Source: Panulirus ornatus
Lineage: Eukaryota; Arthropoda; Malacostraca; Decapoda; Palinuridae
NCBI RefSeq assembly: GCF_036320965.1
Contig: NC_092225.1
Coordinates: 72,329,108-72,393,107, forward strand
Reading direction: 5' to 3'
Length of the DNA stretch: 64,000 bases
The notes under the pieces were generated by a model. That model saw only the letters and a list, made by a program, of their open reading frames with translations. It searched no databases and was not told the DNA's origin. The position numbers and the translations under genes are program-made. Of the stretch, positions 49,240-62,040 are shown piece by piece (position 1 is the first letter of the stretch; the number at the start of each line of letters is the position of its first letter).

Positions 49240-50060
49240 CGCCAAAACTTTCGACCTACAGGTCCAGGTTGCCACCACAGCCTGGCTGGTCTGGTTCACT
49301 ATGTAAATACTCGTCCAAGACCTGCAATGTCTCCAACGTGCATCCCATCGTGTTTCTGACGACTCCAGGCAATTTCCTGAAGAGACTTGGGCCTCGGATG
49401 TTTAATGTGTTCTCTCTTTTTGTGTATACCGTCACTTTTGAGTTTATAGGTAGTATTCTACAGTGTTCCATCTGTCGCGCCGGTGGGCATCATGCCTCCT
49501 AGGATTTTCCAGGTACAGACGATGATGCATCTCTCCCGCTTGCGCTGCAGGGAGTACAACCTTCGTGATTTCAGCCGTTCCTAGTAATCCAGTTCCTTTA
49601 CCTCGTCAATGTGAACCGTAAAAGTCTCTTTAGATTTTCCAGTTCTGAATCTTCTCTCCCGCCTTGTAGGGTGACGTTAGCACAGAGCAGCATTCGGTCC
49701 AAGAGATAATGAGCGGCTGGAAGAGCTTCATCAATGGTTTTTCCTCCCTTGTCTTGGAGGTCCGCAGGATCCACCCCATCAACCTTTTCGTTGGGGCAAC
49801 AGTTGCTTCACTGTGTTCACTGAAGGTAAGGACATCTGATATCATTACACCGATGTCTTTCACAGTGTTCGGTCGAGATATGACAGTGTCATTGTCCGGC
49901 CGATATAATGTAACTTAATTTCGTCAAGTTTTCCACACACGGAGGAGTTGAAACTTATCCCAAGTGACAAGCATGTGGTCCTCGAGATGCTAATCGACAC
50001 CATCACCACACAGGGTTGCAGTCGCGCTCGCACAGACCACCACAAGAACAGATGCATTCT
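49240..50060 (-). mobile_element. Decayed Jockey/CR1-type LINE, thumb to C-terminus
   Basis: Minus-strand order: GISFNSS near 49960, then, after a frameshift near 49863, KDIGVMISDVLTFSEH, KRLMGWILRTSKTREEKPLM, and CCSVLTSPYKAGE (49863-49640). In a third frame come FTVHIDEVKELDY, a stop in place of Trp, ERLKSRRLYSLQRKRERCII and TWKILGGMMPT (about 49620-49500). The last block is PINSKVTVYTKRENTLNIRGPSLFRKLP and EPDQPG (49471-49260; quoted in parts as NIRGPSLFRKLPGVVRN). This is the complete ordered tail of a common arthropod LINE reverse transcriptase. Two or more frameshifts and one TGG-to-TAG change make it inactive. The 43-bp array begins about 40 bases beyond its 5' edge. Confidence 0.85.
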
Positions 50061-50089
50061 ACTTCAAGAGACAACCATCAACGATGGTT

Positions 50090-50500
50090 GTGGTCGTGTC
50101 AAGATCGCCTCCCTCCCTCCTCTGGTGGCCGGCCCTACTGGCTCTGCAAGATTGCCTCCCTCCCTCCTCTGGTGGCCGGCCCTACTGGCTCTACAAGATC
50201 GCCTCCCTCCCTCCTCTGGTGACCCTACTGACTCTACAAGATCGCCTCCCTCCCTCCTCTGGTGGCCCTGCTGGCTCTACAAGATCGCCTCCCTCCATCC
50301 TCTGGTGACCCTGCTGGCTCTACAAGATCGCCTCCCTCCCTCCTCTGGTGGCCCTGCTGGCTCTACAAGATCGCCTCCCTCCCTCCTCTGGTGACCCTGC
50401 TGACTCTACAAGATCGCCTCCCTCCATCCTCTGGTGGCCCTACTGACTCTACAAGATCGCCTCCCTCCCTCCTCTGGTGGCCCTGCTGACTCTACTCCCC
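50090..50500. repeat. 43-bp minisatellite, about 9 copies
   Basis: Core CTACAAGATCGCCTCCCTCC plus CTCTGGTGRCCCTRCTGRCT. The first two units are longer because they carry GGCCGGCC in place of GGCC. Later units differ only at GGCC/GACC, CTGC/CTAC and CTCC/ATCC sites. Confidence 0.96.
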
Positions 50501-51798
<1,298 letters not shown>

Positions 51799-51871
51799 AG
51801 AATAAATGAATAACCTCTAATAAATGAATAACCTCTAATAAATGAATAACCTCTAATAAATGAATAACCTC
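51799..51871. repeat. 18-bp minisatellite, 4 copies
   Basis: Unit AATGAATAACCTCTAATA in four tandem copies. Confidence 0.95.
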
Positions 51872-51953
51872 TGTGTTAGAACAACGTAGCCACAATTCAT
51901 CGGCATCACCACACACAAACCTCTTCCACTCGTGTGGTGGTTCCTCGCCTCGA

Positions 51954-51954
<1 letters not shown>

Positions 51955-51996
<42 letters not shown>

Positions 51997-51997
51997 A
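51955..51997. repeat. (CA)n microsatellite
   Basis: CA tract with two AAC interruptions. Confidence 0.98.
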
Positions 51998-52177
51998 ACC
52001 CTTCCACTCGGGGATGGGGGGGAGGTAAGACACCCACAACTCCCCTCAGGACGTGGTCGTGCTCCCACAGCGCCACCTCTGACATTTCACGTAAATATAC
52101 TGGCCAGGTTCATGACATATGTTGTACCGAGAGCGGTGGACGGGCACGACATGATGGCGTGGACGATGGGCTACGGG

Positions 52178-52180
<3 letters not shown>

Positions 52181-52230
<50 letters not shown>
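52181..52230. repeat. (CT)n microsatellite
   Basis: Uninterrupted CT tract of about 50 bases. Confidence 0.99.
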
Positions 52231-52231
<1 letters not shown>

Positions 52232-52284
52232 GTCTGGACCGACCCCGTCCACACTCATCCTCACGGCGCTGCCTGGCTTTCAGT

Positions 52285-52960
52285 AGAGCGTGTTGCTTGT
52301 CTCTAGTGCACTGGAGAGACAACCTTACTTACACTGCTGCGTTCTGTAGTGTATCTTCTTTTTCTCCCTAAGAGACTGTCAACTCACCCTTGCGTTCTCT
52401 AGTGCACTTCAAAGACAAGATTACACAGTAGTGTTCTCTAGTGCACTTCAAAGTCAGTAATGGACTATTGCGTTCTCTAGTATACTTAAATGCCAACGAA
52501 ATATCGCTGTGTTCTCTAAGGCAACTTAAAACCACAGATGTATCGCTGTGTTCTCTACGACAACTTAAAACCACATATATACCGCTGTGTTCTCTAAATC
52601 AACTCAAAATCACAGATGTACCGCTGTGTTCTCTAGTGCTCACTGTCAACAATGCACTGTTGTTTTCAACAGTATTTCACAGCTGATCAATTGGTTTTCT
52701 AATGCATCTAGTACCAACGAAGCACTGGTGTTCTCTCTGATGCACTCTAGAGCCAGCGATGAGCAGGCTTGTTATCTAGTATCGCTGAAACCTAAGAACG
52801 CATATGTTGTTTTCTAGTGCATTTACTGTCGACAGTAAAATCATGTGTTTTCAGAAGAACTTAAAAGCCATAAAAATTCACAGCTGTATTACCTCGTCCA
52901 ACTCAGATCTACTTCTTCACAGACGTGTTCTCTAATGCACTCGAAAACCACAGTAAATGA
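52285..52960. repeat. Diverged GTTCTCTAGTGCAC-family repeat
   Basis: GTTCTCTAGTGCACT or GTTCTCTAAG recurs every ~38-45 bases with diverged linkers. It is the old edge of the array at 52961. Confidence 0.85.
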
Positions 52961-53440
52961 AGCTTAAGGATGCACTGATGTGTTCTCTAGTGTGCGTTTA
53001 AAGCCAGAGATGCACTGATGTGTTCTCTAGTGTGCGTTTAAAGCCAGAGATACACTGATGTGTTCTCTAAAGTGCGTTTAAAGCCATAGATGCACTGATG
53101 AGTTCTCTAGTGTGCGTTTAAAGCCAGAGATGCACTGATGTGTTCTCTAGTGTGCGTTTAAAGCCAGAGATACATTGATGTGTTCTCTAAAGTGCGTTTA
53201 AAGCCAGAGATGCACTGATGTGTTCTCTAGTGTGCGTTTAAAGCCACAGATGCACTGATGTGTTCTCTAGTGTGCGTTTAAAGCCAGAGATGCACTGATG
53301 TGTTCTCTAGTGTGCGTTTAAAGCCACAGATGCACTGATGTGTTCTCTAGTGTGCGTTTAAAGCCACAGATGCACTGGTGTGTTCTCTAGTGTGCGTTTA
53401 AAGCCACAGATGCACTGATGTGTTCTCTAGTGCACTGTAC
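52961..53440. repeat. 40-bp satellite, 12 copies
   Basis: Exact 40-bp period. Core TGTTCTCTAGTGTGCGTTTA then AAGCCAGAGATGCACTGA. Variants: TAGTGTG/TAAAGTG, GAGATG/CAGATG, GCACTG/ACATTG. Confidence 0.97.
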
Positions 53441-53830
53441 AGCCACGGAGGAACATCTGGGTTCATAACACCAATACACTGCCCTGTTCTCTAGTGCATG
53501 GATATACCAACGATACACTACGTGTTCTCTAGTGCATGGATATACCAACGATACACTACGTGTTCTCTAGTGCATGGATATACCAACGATACACTACGTG
53601 TTCTCTAGTGCATGGATATACCAACTACGTGTTCTCTAGTGCATGGATATACCAACGATACACTACGTGTTCTCTAGTGCATGGATATACCAACGATACA
53701 CTACGTGTTCTCTAGTGCATGGATATACCAACGATACACTACGTGTTCTCTCTAGTGAATGGTTATACCAGCGGTACACTGCTCTGTTCTCTAGGTGCGC
53801 TCCCATGCCGCCAATAAACAGCCGTGTTCT
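53441..53830. repeat. 38-bp satellite of the same family, 7 copies
   Basis: Core GTTCTCTAGTGCATGGATAT then ACCAACGATACACTAC. One unit lacks the GATACACT part. It shares GTTCTCTAGTGCA with the 40-bp array, so it is a second independent amplification from the same ancestral repeat. Confidence 0.95.
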
Positions 53831-53969
53831 CTAGAAAACCAGGAGAGACCGGATTACCGCCTCTCCTCAGCTACAACAGACAAGAGGTTGGTGTACTGAG
53901 GACACCACCTCCTTCATCCTTCAAGTGAACTTCAGGTCAAACTCGTTGAAAGAGCCTTACTATCCCATG

Positions 53970-54325
53970 GTTGGCTGTTTGGTTGGCTGGCTGGTTGGTT
54001 GGTTGGTTGGCTGGTTGGTTGATTTCTTGGCTGGTTGGTTGGTTGGCAGATTGATTGACTGATTTCTTGGCTGGTTGGTTGGCAGGTTGACTGATTGATT
54101 TCTTGGCTGGTTGGTTAGCAGGTTGATTGATTGATTTCTTGGCTGGTTGGTTGGCAGGTTGACTGATTGATTTCTTGGCTGGTTGGTTGGTTAGCAGGTT
54201 GATTGACTGATTTCTTGGCTGGTTGGTTGGTTAGCAGGTTGATTGATTGATTTCTTGGCTGGTTGGTTGGCAGGTTGATTGACTGACTTTCTTGGTTGGT
54301 TGGTTGGTTGGGTAGATGGATGGAT
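53970..54325. repeat. TTGG-rich ~36-40-bp repeat, about 8 copies
   Basis: Core TTTCTTGGCTGGTTGGTTGG then CAGGTTGATTGACTGA, variable by insertion or loss of TTGG and TTAG units. Confidence 0.9.
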
Positions 54326-54976
54326 GGCTGGTTGGTAGAATGGCTGGTCGTTTGAGCTTTAGGCCCACGACCTGCCAGGGTCATTAAGGGCGTGAACGTC
54401 AAACTGTTACATCCATGACCCCAAATGCCCTTCAACACCATCTTCAGTTGCCGAAGGTAATTCTCTGTCCACATCAAGTCTCAATATACACGTCCGTATA
54501 TGTGCTCCTTCGAGCTATACAACGTAAGGAGACACTCACATATACTGTATATAATAAATTTATAAAGATAATAGCTATACCTGTAATTATAGTAACAGAA
54601 AAAATATCATCACAAAGTGTTATTCATAGAAATAATAACGATAATGATAATACTAATTCCGTCAAAGTCGAGTACATGACCTTTTAAAGGAGCGGTCAAT
54701 GTAACTCCAGGTTACACAGGACTGCATAGGTTCAGGGAGAATGTGATCGCCACCTGATTGTGAGCCAGGCTTCAGGGACGCTGAGGGAACGGAAGGAGTC
54801 AGGGTGTGTACACAACACGGACACTCCGCTCAGGAAGGGTATGCCAGGGAACGTGAGCTGGAACAACGTGTACAGTGGGAACGCACAAAGAGAAGACACA
54901 TCCATTAGCAGTGAATACGAGAGCACAGGGGCAGGAAATGCGCTCTGGCCAAACATTAAAAGGTAAAAGTATACAA

Positions 54977-54978
<2 letters not shown>
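54326..54978. other. No recognised feature
   Basis: Unique-looking. No LINE sequence recognised next to the following (TA)n. Confidence 0.5.

Positions 54979-55055
<77 letters not shown>
54979..55055. repeat. (TA)n tract
   Basis: About 77 bases of TA with no LINE recognised beside it. Confidence 0.99.
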
Positions 55056-55056
<1 letters not shown>

Positions 55057-55390
55057 TGTGTATTCAATTTACTTTCTTTGAAGGTTTTCGTTATTTGAAG
55101 GCTATATCTATCTATATCCAATTCCGCTCACTTTATCATGAAGTGAATGAAACAGTTGAGGGACCAGGGGAAAAATACTGAACAATTCTGCCAAAGGCAA
55201 TCAATGGTGCAGTTTTAGAGGCGAGGCATCTCCCTCAAAAGTCCAAGCCGAACAATAAATTCCTGAAATAGAACAACTGGTTAGGTCGTGACTGTGGGCA
55301 GGTTAATAATATGACATCCTGTTCCTCCCCTCCCTCCGTCCTCTCGCATCCAGAGTCACGACCAGCTCCTCCTGGTCGTGTACGACCCTG
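55056..55390. other. No recognised feature
   Basis: Unique-looking spacer. Confidence 0.5.
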
Positions 55391-55505
55391 TGCGGGAGAG
55401 GTACGACCAACCTCTCCTTCTGGAGTACATCTCTGGACCAGACAGGTTCGACCAACCCCTCCTGCTGGAGTACATCACTGGACCAGACAGGTTCGACCAA
55501 CTCCC
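55391..55505. repeat. 45-bp repeat, about 2.5 copies
   Basis: Core CTGGAGTACATCACTGGACC with GACAGGTTCGACCAAC between copies. Confidence 0.88.
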
Positions 55506-55559
55506 GCATGTGTACCACTCCTGCCACACGCTCCTTAACCCACCCAGGACCTCAACCCG

Positions 55560-58500
55560 TCTTCCATCTATTTCCCACGCCTTCATCTATGATCGTAAGT
55601 CCACCTCTATATTCCCACGCTTCAATCTATGTTCCCACGCTTCCATCTATAATCGTAGGTCCCCTCTATATTCCCAACGCTTCCATCTATATTTCCACGC
55701 TTCCATCTATATTCCCACGCTTCCATCTATGTTCCCACGCTTCCATCTATGTTCCCACGCTTCCATCTATAATCGTAAGTCCCCTCTATATTCCCACGCT
55801 TCCATCTATATTCCCACGCTTCTATAATTGTAAGTCCCCCTATACATTCCCACGCATCCATCTATATCCCCACGCCTTCATCTACAATCGTAATCTAAGT
55901 CCCCTCTATATTCCCACGCTTCAATCTATGTTCCCACGCTTCCATCTATATTCCCACGCCTTCATCTATAATCGTAAGTTTCCCTATTTATTCCCACACT
56001 TCCATCTATATTCCCACGCCTTCATCTATAATGGTAAATCCCCTCTATATTCCGACGCTTCCATCTATATTCCCACGCTTCCATCTATGTTTCCACGCCT
56101 TCATCTATAATCGTAAGTCCCCTCTACATTCCCACGCTTCCATCTATAATCGTAGGTCCCCTCTATATTCCCACGCCTTCATCTATGATCGTAAGTCCAC
56201 CTCTATATTCCCACGCTTCCATCTATATCCCCACGCCTTCATCTATGATCGTAAGTCCACCTCTATATTCCCACGCCTTCATCTATGATCGTAAGTCCAC
56301 CTCTATATTCCCACGCTTCAATCTATGTTCCCACGCTTCTATGTATGTTCCCACGCCTTCATCTATGATCGTAAGTCCACCTCTATATTCCCACGCTTCA
56401 ATCTATGTTCCCACGCTTCTATGTATGTTCCCACGCTTCATCTACAATCGTAATGTAAGTACCTTCTATATTCCCACGCCTTCATCTACAATTGTAATCT
56501 ATGTCCCCTCTATATTCCGACGCTTCCATCTATAATCGTAGGTCCCCTCTATATTCCACGCTTCCATCTATTTCCCACGCCTTCATCTATAATAGTAAGT
56601 CCCCCTCTATATTCCGACGCTTCCATCTATAATCGTAGGTCCCCTCTATATTCCCACGCTTCATCTATATTCCCACGCTTCATCTACAATCGTAATCTAA
56701 GTCCCCCTCTATATTCCCACGCTTCATCTACAATCGTAATGTAAGTACCTTCTATATTCCCACGCTTCTATCTATGTTCGCACGCTTCTATGTATGTTCC
56801 CACGCCTTCATCTATAATGGTAAATCCCCTCTATATTCCCAACGCTTCCATCTATGTTCCCACGCCTATATCTATAATCGTAAGTCTCCTCTATATTCCC
56901 ACGCCTTCATCTACAATCGTAATCTAAGTCCCCTCTATATTCCCACGCTTCTATCTATGTTTCCACGCTTCTATAATTGTAAGTCCTCCCCCTATATATT
57001 CCCACGCCTTCATCTACAATTGTAATCTATGTCCCCTCTATATTCCACGCTTCATCTATGTTCCCACGCTTCTATCTATGTTCCACGCCTTCATCTACAA
57101 TTGTAATCTATGTCCCCTCTATATTCCCACGCCTTCATCTACAATCGTAATCTAAGTCCCTTCTATATTCCCACGCCTTCATCTATAATCGTAAGTCCCC
57201 CTCTATATTCCCACGCTTCATCTATATTCCCACGCTTCTATGTATGTTCCCACGCCTTCATCTATGATCGTAAGTCCACCTCTATATTCCCACGCCTTCA
57301 TCTATGATCGTAAGTCCACCTCTATATTCCCACGCTTCATCTATGTTCCCACGCTTCCATCTATAATCGTAAGTCACCTCTATATTCCCACGCTTTCATC
57401 TATATTCCCACGCCTTCATCTACAATCGTAATCTAAGTCCCCTCTATATTCCCACGCTTCCATCTATGTTCCCACGCCTTCATCTACAATCGTAATCTAA
57501 GTCCCCTCTATATTCCCACGCTTCAATCTATGTTCCCACGCCTTCATCTACAATCGTAATCTAAGTCCCCTCTATATTCCCACGCTTCCATCTATAATCG
57601 TAAGTCCCCTCTACATTCCCACGCTCCAATCTGTATCCCACGACTTAATCTATAATAGTAATCTATATTGCCCCGCTGTTTCCAGCCTATATTCCCACGC
57701 TTCAATCTATGTTCCTACGCCTTCATCTACAATCGTGATCTAAGTCCCCTCTATATTCCCACGCTTCTATGTATGTTCCCACGCCTTCATCTACAATCGT
57801 AATCTAAGTCCCCTCTATATTCCCACGCTTCTATGTATGTTCCCACGCTTCTATGTATGTTCCCACGCTTCTATAATTGTAAGTCCTCCCCCTATATATT
57901 CCCACGCATAGACCTATATTCCCACGCCTTTATCTATAATAGTAAGTCCCCTCTATATTCCCACGCTTCTATGTATGTTCCCACGCTTCTATAATTGTAA
58001 GTCCTCCCCCTATATATTCCCACGCATAGACCTATATTCCCACGCCTTCATCTATAATAGTAAGTCCCCTCTATATTCCCACGCTTCTATGTATGTTCCC
58101 ATGCTTCTATAATTGTAAGTCCCCCTATATATTCCCACGCTTCCATCTATATCCCACGCCTTCATCTACAATCGTAATGTAAGTCCCCTCTATATTCCCA
58201 CGCTTCTATTACTAGAAGTTCCCCTATATATTCCCACGCGTCCATCTATGTTCCCACGCCTATATCTATAATCGTAAGTCCCCCTCTATATTTCCACGCT
58301 TCCATCTATGTTCCCACGCTTCCATCTATAATCGTAGGTCCCCTCTATATTCCCACGCTTCCATCTATGTTCTCACGCCTTTATCTACAATCGTAATCTA
58401 AGTCCCCTCCATATTCCTACGCTTCCATCTATGTTCCCACGCTTCTATAATTGCAAGTCCCTCTGTATATTCCCACGCTTCCATCTATATTTCCACGCTT

Positions 58501-59145
58501 CCATATATATTCCCACGCCTTCATCTACAATCGTAGTCTAAGTCCCCTCTATATTCCCACGCTTCTATAATTGTAAGTCCCCCTATATATTCCCACGCGT
58601 CCATCTATGTTCCCACGCCTATATCTATAATCGTAAGTCCCCGTCTATATTCCCACGCTTCCATCTATGTTCCCACGCTTCCATCTATAATCGTTAGTCC
58701 CCTTATATATTTCCACGCTTGCATCTATGTTCCCACGCCTATATCTATAATCGTAAGTCCCCCTATATATTCCCACGCTTCCATCTATAATCGTAAGTCC
58801 CCCTCTATATTCCCACGCTTCCATCTATGTTCCCACGCCTTCATCTATGATCGTAAGTCCACCTCTATATTCCCACGCTTTCATCTATGTTCCCTCGCTC
58901 CTATCTATAATCGTAAGTCCTCTCTATATTCCCACGCTTCCATCTATATTCCCACGCTTCCATCTATGTTCCCACGTCTTCATCTATAATCTTAAGTCCC
59001 CCTCTATATTCCCACGCTTCCATCTATAATCGTAAGTTTCCCTATTTATTCCCACGCTTCCATCTATGTTCCCACGCCTTCATCTATAATCGTAAGTCCC
59101 CTCTTTCTTCCCACGCTTCCATCTATGTTCCCACGTCTCTTTCCC
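55560..59145. repeat. 3.6-kb complex satellite, CCCACGCTTC family
   Basis: Built from ~20-bp subunits TATTCCCACGCTTCCATCTA, with a second subunit type ending ATAATCGTAAGTCCCCTC or ACAATCGTAATCTAAGTC. Subunits combine into 40-75-bp composite units whose order varies along the array. Frequent one-base changes (CGCTTC/CGCCTTC) keep frames short. GTAAGT occurs dozens of times. At 57640-57680 and 59140 onward units are strongly diverged. Confidence 0.95.
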
Positions 59146-59330
59146 CTATATCTGCCAAGCCTTCATTAACCTCCTGGTCTATAAGTAAGTTTGTCACATA
59201 ATAAGGTCGCGGGACACGATATGCAAGTTCCATTTCACGGGACATGGTATGCTGCAGATCCCATGTCATGTAAGAAGAGTGTGCAAGCAAGGAGGTGAGT
59301 CATAGCATTACACACAAGTTCCTCCAGAGT
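59146..59330. other. Short unique spacer
   Basis: Nothing recognised. Confidence 0.5.
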
Positions 59331-61610
59331 AATGTTAGGTACACTGGAACAATGTTAGGTACACTGGAACAATGTTAGGTACACTGGAACAACGCTAGGT
59401 ACACTGGAACAATGTTAGGTACACTGGAACAATGTTAGGTACACTGGAACAATGTTAGGGACACTGGAACAATGTTAGGTACACTGGAACAATGTTAGGT
59501 ACACTGGAACAATGTTAGGTACACTGGAACAACGTTAGGTACACTGGAACAATGTTAGGTACACTGGAACAATGTTAGGTACACTGGAACAATGTTAGGT
59601 ACACTGGAACAACGCTAGGTACACTGGAACAATGTTAGGTACACTGGAACAATGTTAGGTACGCTGGAACAATGTTAGGTACACTGGAACAATGTAAGGT
59701 ACACTGGAACAATGCTAGGTACACTGGAACAACGCTAGGTACACTGGAACAATGTTAGGTACACTGGAACAATGTTAGGTACACTGGAACAATGTTAGGT
59801 ACACTGGAACAATGTTAGGTACACTGGAACAACGCTAGGTACACTGGAACAATGTTAGGTACACTGGAACAATGTTAGGTACGCTGGAACAATGTTAGGT
59901 ACACTGGAACAATGTAAGGTACACTGGAACAATGTTAGGTACACTGGAACAACGCTAGGTACACTGGAACAATGTTAGGTACACTGGAACAATGTTAGGT
60001 ACACTGGAACAATGTTAGGTACACTGGAACAACGCTAGGTACACTGGAACAACGCTAGGTACACTGGAACAATGTTAGGTACACTGGAACAATGTTAGGT
60101 ACACTGGAACAACGCTAGGTACACTGGAACAACGCTAAGTACACTGGAACAATGTTAGGTACACTGGAACAATGTTAGGTACACTGGAACAATGTTAGGT
60201 ACACTGGAACAATGTTTGGTACACTGGAACAATGTTAGGTACACTGGAACAATGTTTGGTACACTGGAACAATGTTAGGTACACTGGAACAACGTTAGGT
60301 ACACTGGAACAATGTTGGGTACACTGGAACAATGTTTGGTACACTGGAACAATGTTAGGTATACTGGAACAATGTTTGGTACACTGGAACAATGTTAGGT
60401 ACACTGGAACAATGTTTGGTACACTGGAACAATGTTTGGTACACTGGAACAATGGTAGGTACACTGGAACAACGTTAGGTACACTGGAACAATGTTAGGT
60501 ACACTGGAACAATGTTTGGTACACTGGAACAATGTTAGGTACACTGGAACAATGTTTGGTACACTGGAACAATGGTAGGTACACTGGAACAATGTTTGGT
60601 ACACTGGAACAATGTAAGGTACACTGGAACAATGTTAGGTACACTGGAACAATGTTTGGTACACTGGAACAATGGTAGGTACACTGGAACAATGTTTGGT
60701 ACACTGGAACAATGTTAGGTACACTGGAACAATGTTAGGTACACTGGAACAATGTTAGGTACACTGGAACAACGCTAGGTACACTGGAACAATGTTTGGT
60801 ACACTGGAACAATGCTAGGTACACTGGAACAATGTTTGGTACACTGGAACAATGTTAGGTACACTGGAACAATGTTAGGTACACTGGAACAATGTAAGGT
60901 ACACTGGAACAACGCTAGGTACACTGGAACAACGCTAGGTACACTGGAACAATGTTAGGTACACTGGAACAATGTTAGGTACACTGGAACAACGTTAGGT
61001 ACACTGGAACAATGTTAGGTACACTGGAACAATGTTTGGTACACTGGAACAATGTTAGGTACACTGGAACAATGTTTGGTACACTGGAACAATGTTAGGT
61101 ACACTGGAACAACGTTAGGTACACTGGAACAATGTTTGGTACACTGGAACAATGTTTGGTACACTGGAACAATGTTAGGTACACTGGAACAATGTTTGGT
61201 ACACTGGAACAATGTTAGGTACACTGGAACAATGTTTGGTACACTGGAACAATGTTTGGTACACTGGAACAATGTTAGGTACACTGGAACAACGTTAGGT
61301 ACACTGGAACAATGTTAGGTACACTGGAACAATGTTTGGTACACTGGAACAATGTTAGGTACACTGGAACAATGTTTGGTACACTGGAACAATGGTAGGT
61401 ACACTGGAACAATGTTTGGTACACTGGAACAATGTAAGGTACACTGGAACAATGTTAGGTACACTGGAACAATGTTTGGTACACTGGAACAATGGTAGGT
61501 ACACTGGAACAATGTTTGGTACACTGGAACAATGTTAGGTACACTGGAACAATGTTAGGTACACTGGAACAATGGTAGGTACACTGGAACAATGTTAGGT
61601 ACGCTGGAAC
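59331..61610. repeat. 20-bp satellite, exactly 114 copies, with 820-bp duplication
   Basis: Unit AATGTTAGGTACACTGGAAC. The array is 2,280 bases = 114 x 20 with no indel. The half ACACTGGAAC is almost invariant (rare ACGCTGG, ATACTGG). The half AATGTTAGGT takes states AACGCTAGGT, AATGTTTGGT, AATGGTAGGT, AATGTAAGGT and AACGTTAGGT. The state AATGTTTGGT is absent left of about 60210 and common to its right. The order of states from ~60190 recurs 820 bases (41 units) later, e.g. AATGTAAGGT at 60611 and 61431. A shorter 220-base repeat (ACGCTGGAAC at 59661 and 59881) lies in the left part. Confidence 0.98.
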
Positions 61611-62040
61611 AAGCGATCATATCCTCCACGTGAAGACCTGTACACCTCTGGAATGTGTCTTGTCTGGTGGAAGTACCTCTGGAAGAGAGACGCAAGCAAC
61701 ATGCGACCTGGAACGTCGCAAACATTCAATTAATTCACGTGAAGACGACGTTCCATTCCAGGTGGTCCCAGCTTCCAGGAGGCTCGCTGGACGCGAGACA
61801 CCGCTGGTATGCTGTCTCCTGGAACCAGTCCGTTCTGGACGCGCCACTGCCACAGGAGACATGCCTCGGCCGCATACAGATCTTCGTCTCTCCCAGCCAG
61901 CCCTGACGTCCACTTCTGGCTGACGTGTCTCACCAAGAGGTCACACACCCAGTACTCTGTTATCCACCCCCTCCCCCCCCCAGACCCGCCTCTACTGCAC
62001 ACGATCCTACCACACGCCAACAATACACTCCACATCAATT
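61611..62040. other. No gene recognised between two satellites
   Basis: Unique-looking with overlapping frames on both strands (61655-61906 plus, 61730-62077 minus) and no domain. Scattered CTGGAAC/CTGGAATG words may be remains of the neighbouring 20-bp satellite. C run at 61974-61981. Confidence 0.45.

Noticed and set aside
59331..61610. Telomere-like signal: one TTAGG per unit
   Set aside because: TTAGG, the common arthropod telomere unit, occurs once per 20 bp within a longer unit and is lost in many units. There is no run of TTAGG.
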